From NCBI GenBank assembly GCA_947650285.1, contig CANTFL010001490.1, positions 372,001 to 436,000 of the forward strand: 64,000 nt of DNA, in the 5' to 3' direction. Numbering within the stretch: the first letter of the stretch is position 1; each line of letters starts with the position of its first letter. Shown here in pieces: positions 46,211 through 57,178 of the stretch. The stretch is from Hyaloperonospora brassicae (lineage: Eukaryota > Oomycota > Peronosporomycetes > Peronosporales > Peronosporaceae). The notes beneath the pieces are model-generated. The model had not been told where the DNA came from, did not search any database, and saw nothing but the letters and a program-made list of their open reading frames with translations. Made by a program: the position numbers and the translations under genes.

Positions 46211-46711
46211 ATGTCTATGCGAGGTGACTCAAGACCCACACAGCCTGGTGCTGTGCAAGCCTCTGCGACAGACGCTTCGTCGTCTGCCTTTTCTTCGCCT
46301 GCAGCAACAGGTGCTGCAGGTGCACGCGGTATCACACCGCGTGCGCACGATGACCCTGATGTAGAGGTCATCTACTCTGGCGAGTCAGACGTGTCTGACT
46401 CGGGCAATGCTCCAGAGGCGTCTCGCTCACCGGCGACGCCTCAGTATTCGCCAAGACCACTGCCGAACGAACGGACTCGTGATTTGCATCACAGTCTGTT
46501 CGGCAGTGATGACGATGATCAGGGTGGTGAGTTCTATTCCTCACCACCGCCGGCTCGTGCGTCTTCGCACGATCGTGATGACGATGGCGCGAGCCGTCGT
46601 CAATCTGGGAGCCGTGGTACCAACAAGGGTACCACTGTGAAGCGTGATGAGTTGAAGCCGTGGCGTTTGCCCGAACAGCTCATCAATAGCCTGTCTCACG
46701 AGACAGGATAA
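46211..46711 (+). CDS. antisense ORF, part A, Gypsy copy 2
   Basis: 166 codons, the counterpart of 12,087-12,704 in copy 1, with the same acidic EVIYSGESDVSDSG and SLFGSDDDD segments. It is shortened by a TAA at 46,709 where copy 1 has CAA. Two internal length differences from copy 1 are multiples of three. Confidence 0.5.
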   Translation: MSMRGDSRPTQPGAVQASATDASSSAFSSPAATGAAGARGITPRAHDDPDVEVIYSGESDVSDSGNAPEASRSPATPQYSPRPLPNERTRDLHHSLFGSDDDDQGGEFYSSPPPARASSHDRDDDGASRRQSGSRGTNKGTTVKRDELKPWRLPEQLINSLSHETG

Positions 46712-46879
46712 CACCATCGAATACCCTTATTCGATGCAACCGAGCTTCACGGCTTGAGTTCCAGCGCGAAGAACTTTCGCGCTGAAGAAGATTTTTATCT
46801 CGATGTCTTTCTTAGACATTGATGGTACAACAGCAACCAAAAGCGTGACAAAGCATAGCTTTTGGCTGCGTGGAACGCG

Positions 46880-47812
46880 TTCGTCCAAAACGTAAAGAAT
46901 TTTGGACGAGAAGGGTGGCTCTAGAAACTTGAGGCGACACGCCTCAGGTTCGAACGGCGAACGCCAACCGGTGCTAGGTACCGATTTCATTGTTTGTCGA
47001 GTGAGGCAGGCATTCCTTGCCTCACATGGGGAGACCCTTGTGCGAGTTGTGTTGACAACTCGCAGCGTGCACATAGGGATGTGTACTCCCTAAATTCGCC
47101 CTGGGGAAGGGCACACATCTCGGCTGAGATGCGTGACGCGATTGCAAACTTGCAATCCGTCTACAAGCGCCTAGGGCGCGTGTTTACCGATGGGCCACAG
47201 GACTCATCGGATGGGTCTCGTCATACTGGCGGACGAGACCTTCAACATCCATCAACAGCTGAGAGCGGGGCTCCCAGCTGTTCCAAAAGGGTGGATACCC
47301 CCGCCACTGGACGAGGTAGCTCGTCCTTGATCCTGAATCGTCACGGTGATTCAAGATACGCTCCACTAGAAAGCGTTGATCACCGTGAGCATCCACCAAA
47401 GGATGTGGTGGAGGAGGAAAGAACTCCTCCAGATGATTCGGTTCACCATCTCGACCCTTACGAGATGGATCGCGCAATCGATGAATTGCGCGATGACTTG
47501 AAGCACAAGCGCGACCGGCGCTACGCTTTGACCGATACCGTGCGGAAGAACCGCAAGGATCACGAGGCTGATCGGGCGAGGGATCGCGCCGATTACGCCA
47601 CAGCGCAGCTTCAGGTCGAGCGGGATGTCCGCTCCCTATTCGGCGAGCTGGCGACAGCTCACGGGGAGATATCTCGGTTGAGTTCCGAGGTATCATATCT
47701 GCGCGACCAGACGGATCGTCTGGAGCGCGACCACAAGAACTTGATGGATGTTCTTGAACGTGGGGGCTATCTTCATCGGAAGAAGAAGGCTCGTACTGAC
47801 AGTACGACCTAA
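46880..47812 (+). pseudogene. antisense ORF, part B, Gypsy copy 2, broken
   Basis: Counterpart of 12,744-13,694. A TAG near 46,920 (AAG in copy 1, one base different in phase) interrupts the N-terminal part. From 46,994 the frame is open for 272 codons with the [15 protein letters not shown] motif, the charged coiled-coil and the basic HRKKKARTD end. From 47,184 it overlaps pol on the other strand. Confidence 0.5.
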
Positions 47813-49287
47813 GACTACCCACGTAAAACGTAGGATGCGTGCGCATCTTACGTGGCAATTCGAGTGTGTATGCATTGCCCTTGCAATGCAACACTCGAAA
47901 TGGCCCAATGTACTTCGGCAGTAGTTTACTACTGCCGACACTAGTGACTGCATGTCCAGGTAAGTTTACCGTAGACAGTAGTACTAGGTCGTTAACCTTA
48001 AATGAAAGAACATTTGCTCTTCCATTCTTGTCTGCGTTCCGTTTCTGACGGTCCACCGCATTTGCGATGGAGTCCTGAACGAAACGGACTACCGCTTCTC
48101 GAGTCAGCAGGAAGTTCTCTGCTGACTCTTTGTTTTGTCTGGCAGTGCGCTTCGTGCGCACTGCTAAGAGATTGCTCTCTTCTTCAGCGAGGTTGTCTTC
48201 TTCCTCGCTGACATAATCGTTGGCGATGCTAAATATACCAGCATCGTCATCATCATCCAAATCAATAATAGCGTCGTCGCTATTATTGAGATGATCTTCT
48301 TCATCGATGTCGACTTGATCGACATCGGCATCATACGTGACGACGTTTGAGTCGACACGTGATGAGCAAGAGCCAAAACGGTTTTTGCTCGAGCGAGTCC
48401 CTCCCCCCTTATCCAAGAGTCACACTCTATAAGGGTGGGCACTCGTGGATAGCGTAGGCCATTCACGTAAAACGGTGTGTGCTGTGTTGAAGCATGCACC
48501 GAATTATTGATGGCGAATTCCACCATGGGTAGGAATTCGCTCCGACTCGGAAACGAGTGGACTTATCCTCGAATAATCTCTTCGAGGACACGGTTCGCAC
48601 GTTCCGTCTAACCATCTGTTTCGGGATGGTCAGAAGTGGACATCTTCAATCGTGTTCCGAGAGTACGGAACAAGGTTTGCCAAAATGCCGCCGTGAACCG
48701 AGGGTCACGGTCGGATACGAGTTTACGGGGTAACCCGTGCAGTCTAAAGACCGTGTCTAGAAAGACACGGGCACAACCTTGATCCTTGATCGACTCAGAG
48801 ACAGCAGCAAGATGGACCATCTTGCTGAATCGGTCAACAAACACAAGAATACCATTATTCTTGTGAGCGTCTTCGGAAAACCCGAAGACGAAGTCCATTG
48901 AAACGGACTGCCAGCACTCTGTCGGAACAGGCCGAGGCTGCAATGGCGCACGGGATGAAGGACTATGCTTCACCCGTTGACAAACTTCGCAAGCACGTAT
49001 GTACTTGCGAACAAACTGATACTGGCGGGGCCAGTAAAGTCGCGACTTACCGTGAGGTAAGTCTTTTCTCTACCACGATGGCCGCTTGTTGGGGCATCGT
49101 GACACTCATACATGATGCGTAAACGCAAATCATAATGAGCGGGTACGACGACACGAGGCGTGTCGTCGGCAACAGCTGTATAGTACAGCAATCCGTTGCG
49201 TGTACTATACCAATCCGATGAGGATCGGTACAAAGCCGGTAAATCCCTCATGGATTCACTGGATGGATTCACCAGATGATCCATCAA
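47184..49287 (-). pseudogene. pol: integrase and chromodomain of Gypsy copy 2, broken
   Basis: The integrase zinc region is followed by a one-base deletion near 49,037. The core motifs MDFVFGF, VSDRDPRFT and the Glu region are present across stops. The C-terminal part is a single uninterrupted frame, 48,416-47,184, of 410 codons. It contains the acidic patch, KVNDLVLLSTVNLPGH, the Ser/Arg-rich linker and the chromodomain with [15 protein letters not shown], better preserved than in copy 1. Confidence 0.9.
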
Positions 49288-49311
49288 TCGCAGAAGATCC
49301 TTATCTTCCGC

Positions 49312-52093
49312 TTATGCCTTTCGTAAGTCGTCAAGTAAACTTGACGACGGGACACTGACTGACAGTGTCGCAACAGTGGGCTTATCCTCACTGTTGGATT
49401 GTGCGTCCGGCTCGAAATCGGGCCGGCGCGAAAGAGCATCAGCGACGACATTGAGTCGTCCTGGTTTATACTCCACGGAGAAGTTATACTCCGCGAAGAA
49501 AGACAGCCACCTCGCCATTCTTTGCGAGAGGTGTGGGCTTTTTACGGCCGTGCGTAATGACGCATGGTCCTTATAGACAACAAACGGTCTATCTCCCAAG
49601 AGATAGACGCGAAACTTAGCCAGTGCGTATTTCATGGCAAGGAGTTCCTTGTCATGCACTGGGTAATTACGCTCAGCTGCTTGCAGCTGACGCGACTGAT
49701 AACAGATGACGCGCTCCGCGCCATCTGCATCGAACTGCATTAACGCACAGCCGATTGCGAAATCGCTGGCGTCACAGACCACATGAAATGGTCTGTCCTG
49801 ATCTGCAATCGCCTAGATCGGCGATTGCATCAAGCTTTGCTTGATACCCTCAAAGGAACGCTGGCACTCAGCGTTTCATGACCACTTGACATTTTTCTTG
49901 AGCAGACAAGAAAGATGAACAGTCATCTCGGCGTAGTTGCGCGAGTACTTGTGCAAGTACGCCGCAAGACCAAGGAACTTCCTTAGTCCCTTGACATCGA
50001 CTGGCACTATCCAGTCGGTGATCGCCTTGATCTTTTTTAGATCAGGGCATACGCCGTGTTTACCCACGATGCACTCAAGAAGTGGTATTTCGCTAGCCGC
50101 GAATATACACTTCTTGAGGTTGGAGTACAACTTATACTTGCGCATAAGTTGAAGAACCTGACGAACGTGAGTTCTGTGAGCTTCAACGTCCGTCTTTCCG
50201 TCCATAGCCCGGCTATGGACGAACACATCGTCGAATTAACTCGGTGCGAAGTCTCGCACCGGTCTCAACAGATTTGTTACACATCTGTTGAATGTTGCAG
50301 GGGCATTACTCAGCCCCTGTGGCATCACTAGCCACTCCCACAGCATCCCGCTGGGGGTACTCACTGCCGTGAACGGGACGTCCCTTTCACGCATCAGGAT
50401 CTGATAGAATCCATCCATCAGAACCATGGACGAAAAGATGGTACTCTTTGACATACCATCGATGATTACGTCCTTCCTCGGCATCGGCGTCTGAGCCGGT
50501 ACCGTTGCAGCATTCAACTTGTTGAATGCGTGCACTATCCGCCACCCTCCTGTGGCCTTTCGCACACAGAAGGTCGGAGAGCTGTGAGGGGATGTTGATT
50601 CCCTCACATGGCCCGCTGCTAAGCGATCGGCAGCTATTGTCGATCGCTAGTACTTGTTCACGAGTCAGTGGCCACTGCTTCATGACACAGTACTTCGAGC
50701 CCGGTTTGAGCTCGATCTCGTGTCGAGTGCCTTTGTCCTTAGGCAACTCGCAAGGTACGGATTCAGGGAACACATCCCTGAATTCGATCAAATCCTTATA
50801 CAAAGGATTTGCCTGAAGTGACTCCCAGGATTGGGACGCGTATCGCTCAATCCGAGTCTTCTCATCGAGGACACTTTCGTCCATCGATGAGCTGCTGAGA
50901 ACCCGTTCGTTCTCAGCAAATACTGTTGCCGACCGAATGTCGGTCACATACTCATCCTCTGTGACGAGTATGCAGATCTGCTTGACTTTGCCACTACGCA
51001 GATCACGCAAGAACCGTTTCGGTTCTATCGTTGGCAACTGAGTTATCTCTGAAGTTAACTTCAGAGGCACAATCAGATCAAGCGTATAAGCGCCTACGCT
51101 TGATCCGTCATTAACCAAGACGTTCAACGTCTCGGTTTCTTCCTGGGAACTTGCTTCCACAGGTTGCTGAGGGCCTAATCCCTCAGCAAGCGACTCTTGA
51201 GTAATTCCTTCCTCAAGTACGTGGGGACTTATTCCCTCGACGTCTTCCGACTGTGGATGTGCAACCACAGTCAGGAACCGATCCTCTACGGTCGACTCTC
51301 CAGTCGACCTAGGATTTTCATTTTGCCCCTTGGGGGCAACAGATTTCTTTTTTCTAAGATGCTGCCCGCTAGGCATGCATCCATGTCCCGGTCCACTCGA
51401 CTTATTCGAGTGGTGGACCTTCGGCGCAGCCTGTACATCTGTACAGCCGCCGGGAGCTTGCTCCACAGTGTAGTGATCAACTACACTGTGATCTTGTGCA
51501 GTCGTGCTAACGACCGTACCGCAAGTGAGGCCATCGCACTCACTCGCAGAACATCCACACGCTTGTGGACGCTCCAAGATGTTCATCAGATGGCCATCTG
51601 ATGAACAAGCGGCAGGCATCTTCACGGATCGATGCTGTCAGCTCACCCTTGGCTCGTACTTTGTGAGCCAAGGTAATCCCAGGATGACATCAAATTTGTC
51701 ATCCAGATCTAGTACGATGAAGTCATAATAGTACTGTTCGCCCTCTAACGTGTAGTGGATTCCTACTACACGTTTCTCAACGGTTATCGATGCGCCTGTG
51801 GTAAGGCAAACCGTCATCCTCGTTAGGAGTATGTCGCGCTCAACGAACTTGAGCCTACGATCATCTAGTGACTGGCGTCGAACAAAGTTGTTCGACGCTC
51901 CACAGTCTACTAGGGCACGAAGCGACAAATCATTTGTCGCTTCCAACTTCAAGGTGATGAGCGAAACGTCATCACCAGGTGCAGAGACACACAATGATTG
52001 TGTATCTGGAGCAACTTTCGTCAAGAGATTTGCAAATTCTCTTGAGTTTGCTGGATCAGTAGGGCGCTCCGCCCCTACTGACCCCGACCATTT
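49312..52093 (-). pseudogene. pol: protease, reverse transcriptase and RNase H of Gypsy copy 2, broken
   Basis: The protease (51,638-52,024 and the stretch back to gag) is identical in protein sequence to copy 1, with DCGAS intact. RT follows with the shared TGA after the protease and the shared frameshift near 50,630. The codon for Tyr of the catalytic YFDD is TAA (50,238-50,236). RT thumb and RNase H motifs follow (VVCDAS-type block given as MVCDASDFAIGCALMQFD, and DHASLR), ending at a copy-specific TAA at 49,312. A further TAG lies near 49,812. The element cannot supply its own reverse transcriptase as read. Confidence 0.9.
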
Positions 52094-53231
52094 TTATGAT
52101 GGTCCGTCTCGCTGTTGCGGCTTCGCAACAGCGCTGGACCCACGCCCATTGCCCTTTCTGGCGAATGGTCGTCCATTTCGCTCAGTACTGTTTGGTAGTG
52201 GGCGTGGAGCACTACACTCGTATGCGTAGTGCCCTAACTTCTGACAGCGATTGCACCTCTGCAATCGCTTGTTGTTTGTAGAGCGAGGTCTCTCGCTCTC
52301 AACATAGCAGAGGTCCATTGGTTTTGGACCTCCGATCTCTTGTCGTCTCGGTGGACGGTAAGAGTTTGAGCTAGCATGAGCCTGTCTCATGCTAAAGTCT
52401 TCCTGTTCCGCGGCTGATATCGCTATCTTCCAGCGTATTCAGCTCAAGGCGGAACAGATGGCTCCTGACGGGCCCTTCTGCGAGCCCTTGCATGAACACC
52501 GTAATCAACGTGTGTTCATGAACTGGGTTGGCAGTTATACTACTCGCAAGGAGTCGTATATGTTGTGCGTAAGCGTGCACATCACGCTTACCCTGCTTGA
52601 GTTTCAGGAGCTCTGAACGAGCCCTGAACTCAGCACGTGGCGGCTCAAACGTTTGTCTGAGCCGGGACTTGAAGTCATCTAGCGACCTAAACACGTTTGG
52701 GTCGCTACTCTCGAGTCCCTGGGACCAAGTTTTGGCACGCCCTGCCAAGTGGGTCTGAGCAAATGTGAGTTTCATTTGCTCATCTTCGACGCGACGAGCC
52801 CTTAGGGCTCTGTCGAGTTCGACAAACCATAGTAACAGGGAGTCCTCCGGGACTCCACTGTATTTGGAGATGTCAACTTTCATGACTTCGGGACGACGCG
52901 CATGCGCCGTCCCGCCCACAGCAGCATGGAATTGCTGCTGTCTCAACAGCTCTGTCTGTTGAGCACCGAGTTCTCTCAACTGCTCGACCTGTTGAGAGCC
53001 TTGCTGGTGAAGCAATGCTACTTTCTCCCTCTCGATGGCAAGTTCATTTTGAATGAACTTGGCGATAGCGGCATGTTGTTGGTCTCTGTCTAGAGACTCC
53101 AACATGGCGCTAATGGCGAGTTCGCCTACGGTAGAACTCATTCGTTCTACCGCACCCCATTCGATGTCGCTCAAATGGGTAAACCCTTCACGCGTGGCGT
53201 GAAAGGTCTCTTCATCATCCAACATGTTCAT
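52094..53231 (-). pseudogene. gag: Gag of Gypsy copy 2, frameshifted
   Basis: Same protein as copy 1 gag. A one-base insertion near 52,423 (ATCGCTATC versus ATCGTATC) splits it: the N-terminal 260 or so residues are in one frame, and the part with the zinc knuckle CNRCQKLGHYAYEC is in another. It ends with the same TAA, followed in the same frame by the protease. Confidence 0.92.
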
Positions 53232-53257
53232 GTTGGATGTTGTGGTCCTTGGAAGGA

Positions 53258-53273
53258 CTACAAAGTGCTACCA
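53258..53273 (-). promoter_or_regulatory. candidate primer binding site, Gypsy copy 2
   Basis: The minus strand reads TGGTAGCACTTTGTAG two bases inside the 5' LTR, one base different from copy 1. Confidence 0.6.
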
Positions 53274-53275
53274 GG

Positions 53276-53667
53276 TGTAACGGGGCACACCCTTGCGTAA
53301 CTTAACGCAAGGGATTTGGGTGCCCCGACGGACGTACACGTGTCAAGCGAGGAAGCGTAGGTAGGGTAAAAGTAGAACTGTTATATTAATATAATTAAGT
53401 CTTTTAACTACTGTCTCTTCTGTTTGACTTAACTTAATTATGCTAATATAACTGCATGTATGGTGACGTCTCGTCACCACTCATTGCGCGCGTCTTGCGG
53501 CGATTGGTGGGTTGATATCATCACGATATCAACCAATGAACAGACCCTTTGGTCGACCCTTCAATATCACCACTTTGGTGATATTGTTTAAAGAATATCC
53601 ATCTTTATATTCTTTATTGTCACTTTCCTTAAAGTGACAATTTCATGTAACGGGCTGCCCCGTTACA
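53276..53667 (-). repeat. 5' LTR of Gypsy copy 2
   Basis: 392 bp. Differences from the 3' LTR: GTGGCAAG/GTGTCAAG, a one-base indel in CTCTTCGTTT/CTCTTCTGTTT, TTGTTCGACCG/TTGGTCGACCC and GGGATG/GGGCTG. Confidence 0.97.
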
Positions 53668-53672
53668 TTAAG

Positions 53673-56600
53673 GCCCAAATTACTGTATAGTTGTTTAAGT
53701 ATTGGAGAGGCACATCTAGCTATTCGCATCTGATTCCGCACGCAAGACGGGAGAGGCGCTTACTCCTGAAGATACACTGCGAGTTAATAAGTGGATTATA
53801 AGTGACGTATCGCAACGCACTTGCAGTGGGCGGGGGCTTTCACCGCGTCACGACCGCTGAGAGTGTGGCAGCTGAGGTGTAGCCCTACACGTACTTCTAA
53901 TACAAACTCTCATCACCGAATCCGAAGACGGCACCTTATTAGTCTGATTCTGAACCTGCGTCCTCGCGCGGGATCACGCAGATTTTATTGGCAACGAACG
54001 AGAGTGCGAGCCATGTTTGTTCCTGTATCGTGCCAATCAAATATGCCATTCGCAGCCCGAGCTCGCACTGTTACACTGTAATGAAAATGATGTCCCAGCT
54101 CTCGTAGACATGACAGCGCATTTACCTTGAGCGACTGCAACAAATATCAAGTGCTTTGAAAGCTGCCTTTTCCGTAGTCCATCGTTTCGCCCTCAGGTCT
54201 TCCATCATTTGTTTACGTTAGTGCACGAATAAGAGAATTTTTATTGGGATCATGAGTGCTATATAGAGGAATTTGCTCGATTTTGCGACAACTTTTCATG
54301 ATTGACTCCAGATCGTGATAAAATATCTTCAGATCGAGATAATACGCTTCAGATCGTTTAGACCTAAAATCACTAGCATTATTTAAGATGCAATAACACT
54401 ATCATAAATAGCCCTAGATTGTGATAAATCGCCTCAGATAGAGATCATTAGCTTCAGGTTGAAATAAATAACATTGGTTCATTGCATAAATAGCTTCAGA
54501 TCATTGTAATCTAAATTATATCTTTTTATGAAATACCGTGTATCGCATCTTGCAAAGTTTTCGTTTTTGTATCACCTATAGAAAACCCAAACAAGAAAGT
54601 GCTGTAGATTATAGGCTACTACATAGCTCCTAATAAGGAGCACACGGCAATAAATCGACTTATGGTCGGTGAGATTTATTATTATGGTTATTTAGAACAA
54701 TTTTTCGAAGTCATCGGAGCCTTAAAGTCGCTCCATATCACTCCTTCAATATTTTTTGAGGTCAAATAAGTACCGAGTCTTTTTAGGACTGGTCGCATAT
54801 TGCCTGCTTGTCTAAGACACAAGTTTATCGCCACTTACGTGTCTTATTGCGTGATTAATCCTGGGCCTTGAGTCCTTCGCCATAAGATAAGTGGTGCCGT
54901 ATGAAGAGTGAGCCAAGCCACGAGAAACTGCTCCATTGTACCGCCATAAGCCTCCATTATTTATTTTGGAAATCGTCTCTACGTTAAAAACTACCATGCT
55001 CACATCAATTGGCTTCTCGCCCAACGGCTAGGCTTAGATAGAACCCCCATCTCATCATTGCTCATCGGAACGTCAACAAGTGCCGTACAGGCTTGGAAAG
55101 CACTAGCACCGACGACAGTTTGAGAACATGATCTTGACCATCTTGTTGTTATAACTTTCGTAAAATGATATATTTCTTATGCTCGTGGTGCAAGGCAATA
55201 GTCGGTCAAGTTCACAATGCAAGGTCACACAGCGGATGATGCCTACATAAGCACGTATCGGACCTTCGTGACGCGTAGCGATTGCCCCTTTGTCATCACG
55301 CACTTTCTGTCGCAACTGCGTGAATTTTCAAGCATTTGATAATCAAACACAAGGTTTCGACTAGACCCGCTGTCCAAAGTTACATTTATCATGGACAATC
55401 TACTGGTCGTTTACCACGTCGAAAGCCATAAATGATCCAATCCATTTCGTTTACTTTCGCACTTGCTCTTCTTATTACGGCATTCCGTCGCGATATACGT
55501 AGCTTTGTTACGGTGTAGAACGTCCGAATTGACTGTATTGGCTGCGTAGATCCAACATCCAGCACAACGCCTTTCCCAAAGCCTCGGAGCCACCCACATT
55601 GGTTTCAATATGTGCAAAACGCGCCAGATTTTTGGCGGTTCTCAAGTTGTCAGTACGATTATAGTCGTACATTCAGTGGAGGTGTACTGTACAGCATTAT
55701 CGGGATCTTTGCTTCTGCACCACCTGTCGCGTCACTGACTGCGACGAGATCTAGGTGATGTTTAGTATACGATCATCTCAAAGTCTCTCTGCAGCGATTC
55801 AGGGATATTCATGGACGCTCACATAATCGCGGATTGCTTGTGGTCTACATCAAGCACTACTGGGTAGCGAGCCATCACTCATTTCCTTCAACAGACTGCT
55901 AACGGCCTACACTGGGTCATACATCGAGTGAATGGGTTTCTTATTGTCGTCGAATCGAAGTTGGTACAATTTCAATAGCAGAGGAGCAATCCGACTCTCG
56001 TATTCGCAGCATATGCAATACTAGATATGTATCCCTGTTGACTTATCCAACCATCAATGACACACACGCATGCGAGGCGTTACAACTAAACTTATTCCTC
56101 GAGCAAAACGGCATGTGTAGCCAGCGCTCACGGAGGTCATTTTGCGATTTCAAACTCTTGTTAACGCGACAGACGGGGCGGGATTAATGATGAAGAATAC
56201 ACCGACAGAGATCTGGGCTCATAGACATGCCTTGAGGATATATTTGGTGTGGGTTTGCTACCGGTTCACATATCATCATTTAAATCTGACCAGTGTCCAC
56301 CCTATGCAACCGCTCACCTTTTCACTTTCGACAAGTAGAAATAGGTATGTAGCCCGTTTCCTGCAGCCTACTGCTACCGATTCGACTCGATCGACACCAC
56401 TTGATCAATTTCGTGGCCCGTTCTGTCCGGTAGACGATTGCCTACGATTCCATTGATAAAGCCTGTTGCATCAGCTTTATGCGATCTACCTGTCGTTTAT
56501 AACCACTGTCGACGCCGATATCACATCGCCACCATAACATCGCGGATAAAAGTGTCATAACGATAGACTCGCCACCATCATCTTTTTTAGTCTGAATGGA

Positions 56601-56724
56601 TTACTTTTCGGGTCGAGAAAAAGACTCATCGTGTACACCTCATGCGATTTGTAGCTAATCAAAATGAAGATCGTATTCACATTTTTAAGACTGCAAGGGA
56701 GCAAACAGGTGTTGAGCGTTTACA
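53673..56724. other. gene-free accessory DNA
   Basis: Open frames of up to 104 codons (for example plus 56,142-56,456) show no recognised product. It contains one short-period tandem repeat, annotated separately. Confidence 0.45.
54308..54512. repeat. degenerate ~20-bp tandem repeat
   Basis: Successive variants of CAGATCGAGATAATACGCTT (with CAGATCGTGATAAAATATCTT, CAGATAGAGATCATTAGCTT and CAGGTTGAAATAAATAAC) repeat with a period near 20 bp, interrupted around 54,365-54,415. Confidence 0.75.
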
Positions 56725-56729
56725 GTGGC

Positions 56730-57173
56730 TGTTACGGGGTAGCCCGTTACATAAAAATTAATACAAAGGTATCAATTTTGAACATTATCTATTTTGATTA
56801 TATTCACTTTGCATTACTAAAGAAGAGTAATGTTGTAGGAATATTACCCCCGAGGGTAATATTCGTGGGTGCCCCACTACTTGGTAGACGTGCACGGCAC
56901 ATCAATCCAAACTAACCACCAATCGCTGATCGACGCGCGCAATGGGTGGTGGACAGACGACCCACATAGGTGATTGTAATTCAATATAGTTAGATAAAGA
57001 TGAAAGATGATTTAGCATGAAACATAACTGTATTAAACAACAGTTCTACTTTTACCTCAAGACAGAGCTTTCGGGTTCTATTTGGCTTGGTCGCGCTTTC
57101 TCACGCCACGTGTACGTGACGTCGGGCGCACGCTACCTTGTGTTGATTTGAAACAAGGTCTTGCCACGTTACA
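56730..57173 (-). repeat. solo LTR of an older Gypsy relative
   Basis: 444 bp beginning TGTTACGGGGTAGCCCGTTA and ending GCCACGTTACA, flanked by the 5-bp duplication GTGGC (56,725-56,729 and 57,174-57,178). The reverse complement has the family segment CACCACCCATTGCGCGCGTC ... GATTGGTGG, so it is reversed relative to the plus strand. Strong hairpins remain, for example arms AATATTACCC/GGGTAATATT near 56,840-56,865. Internal sequence was lost by LTR-LTR recombination. Confidence 0.9.
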
Positions 57174-57178
57174 GTGGC

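Larger units (their letters stand above)
45690..53667 (-). mobile_element. Ty3/Gypsy LTR retrotransposon (chromovirus), copy 2
   Basis: A 7,978-bp second copy of the family at 11,563-19,549, in the same orientation, flanked by the duplication TTAAG (45,685-45,689 and 53,668-53,672). Its LTRs differ from each other at about four bases plus one indel, so it is older than copy 1. Domain order is identical. From about 16,550 to 18,290 (copy 1 numbering) the copies are almost identical, whereas the LTRs and the 3' part differ much more. All of pol is broken, including a stop in the RT catalytic motif. Confidence 0.97.
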
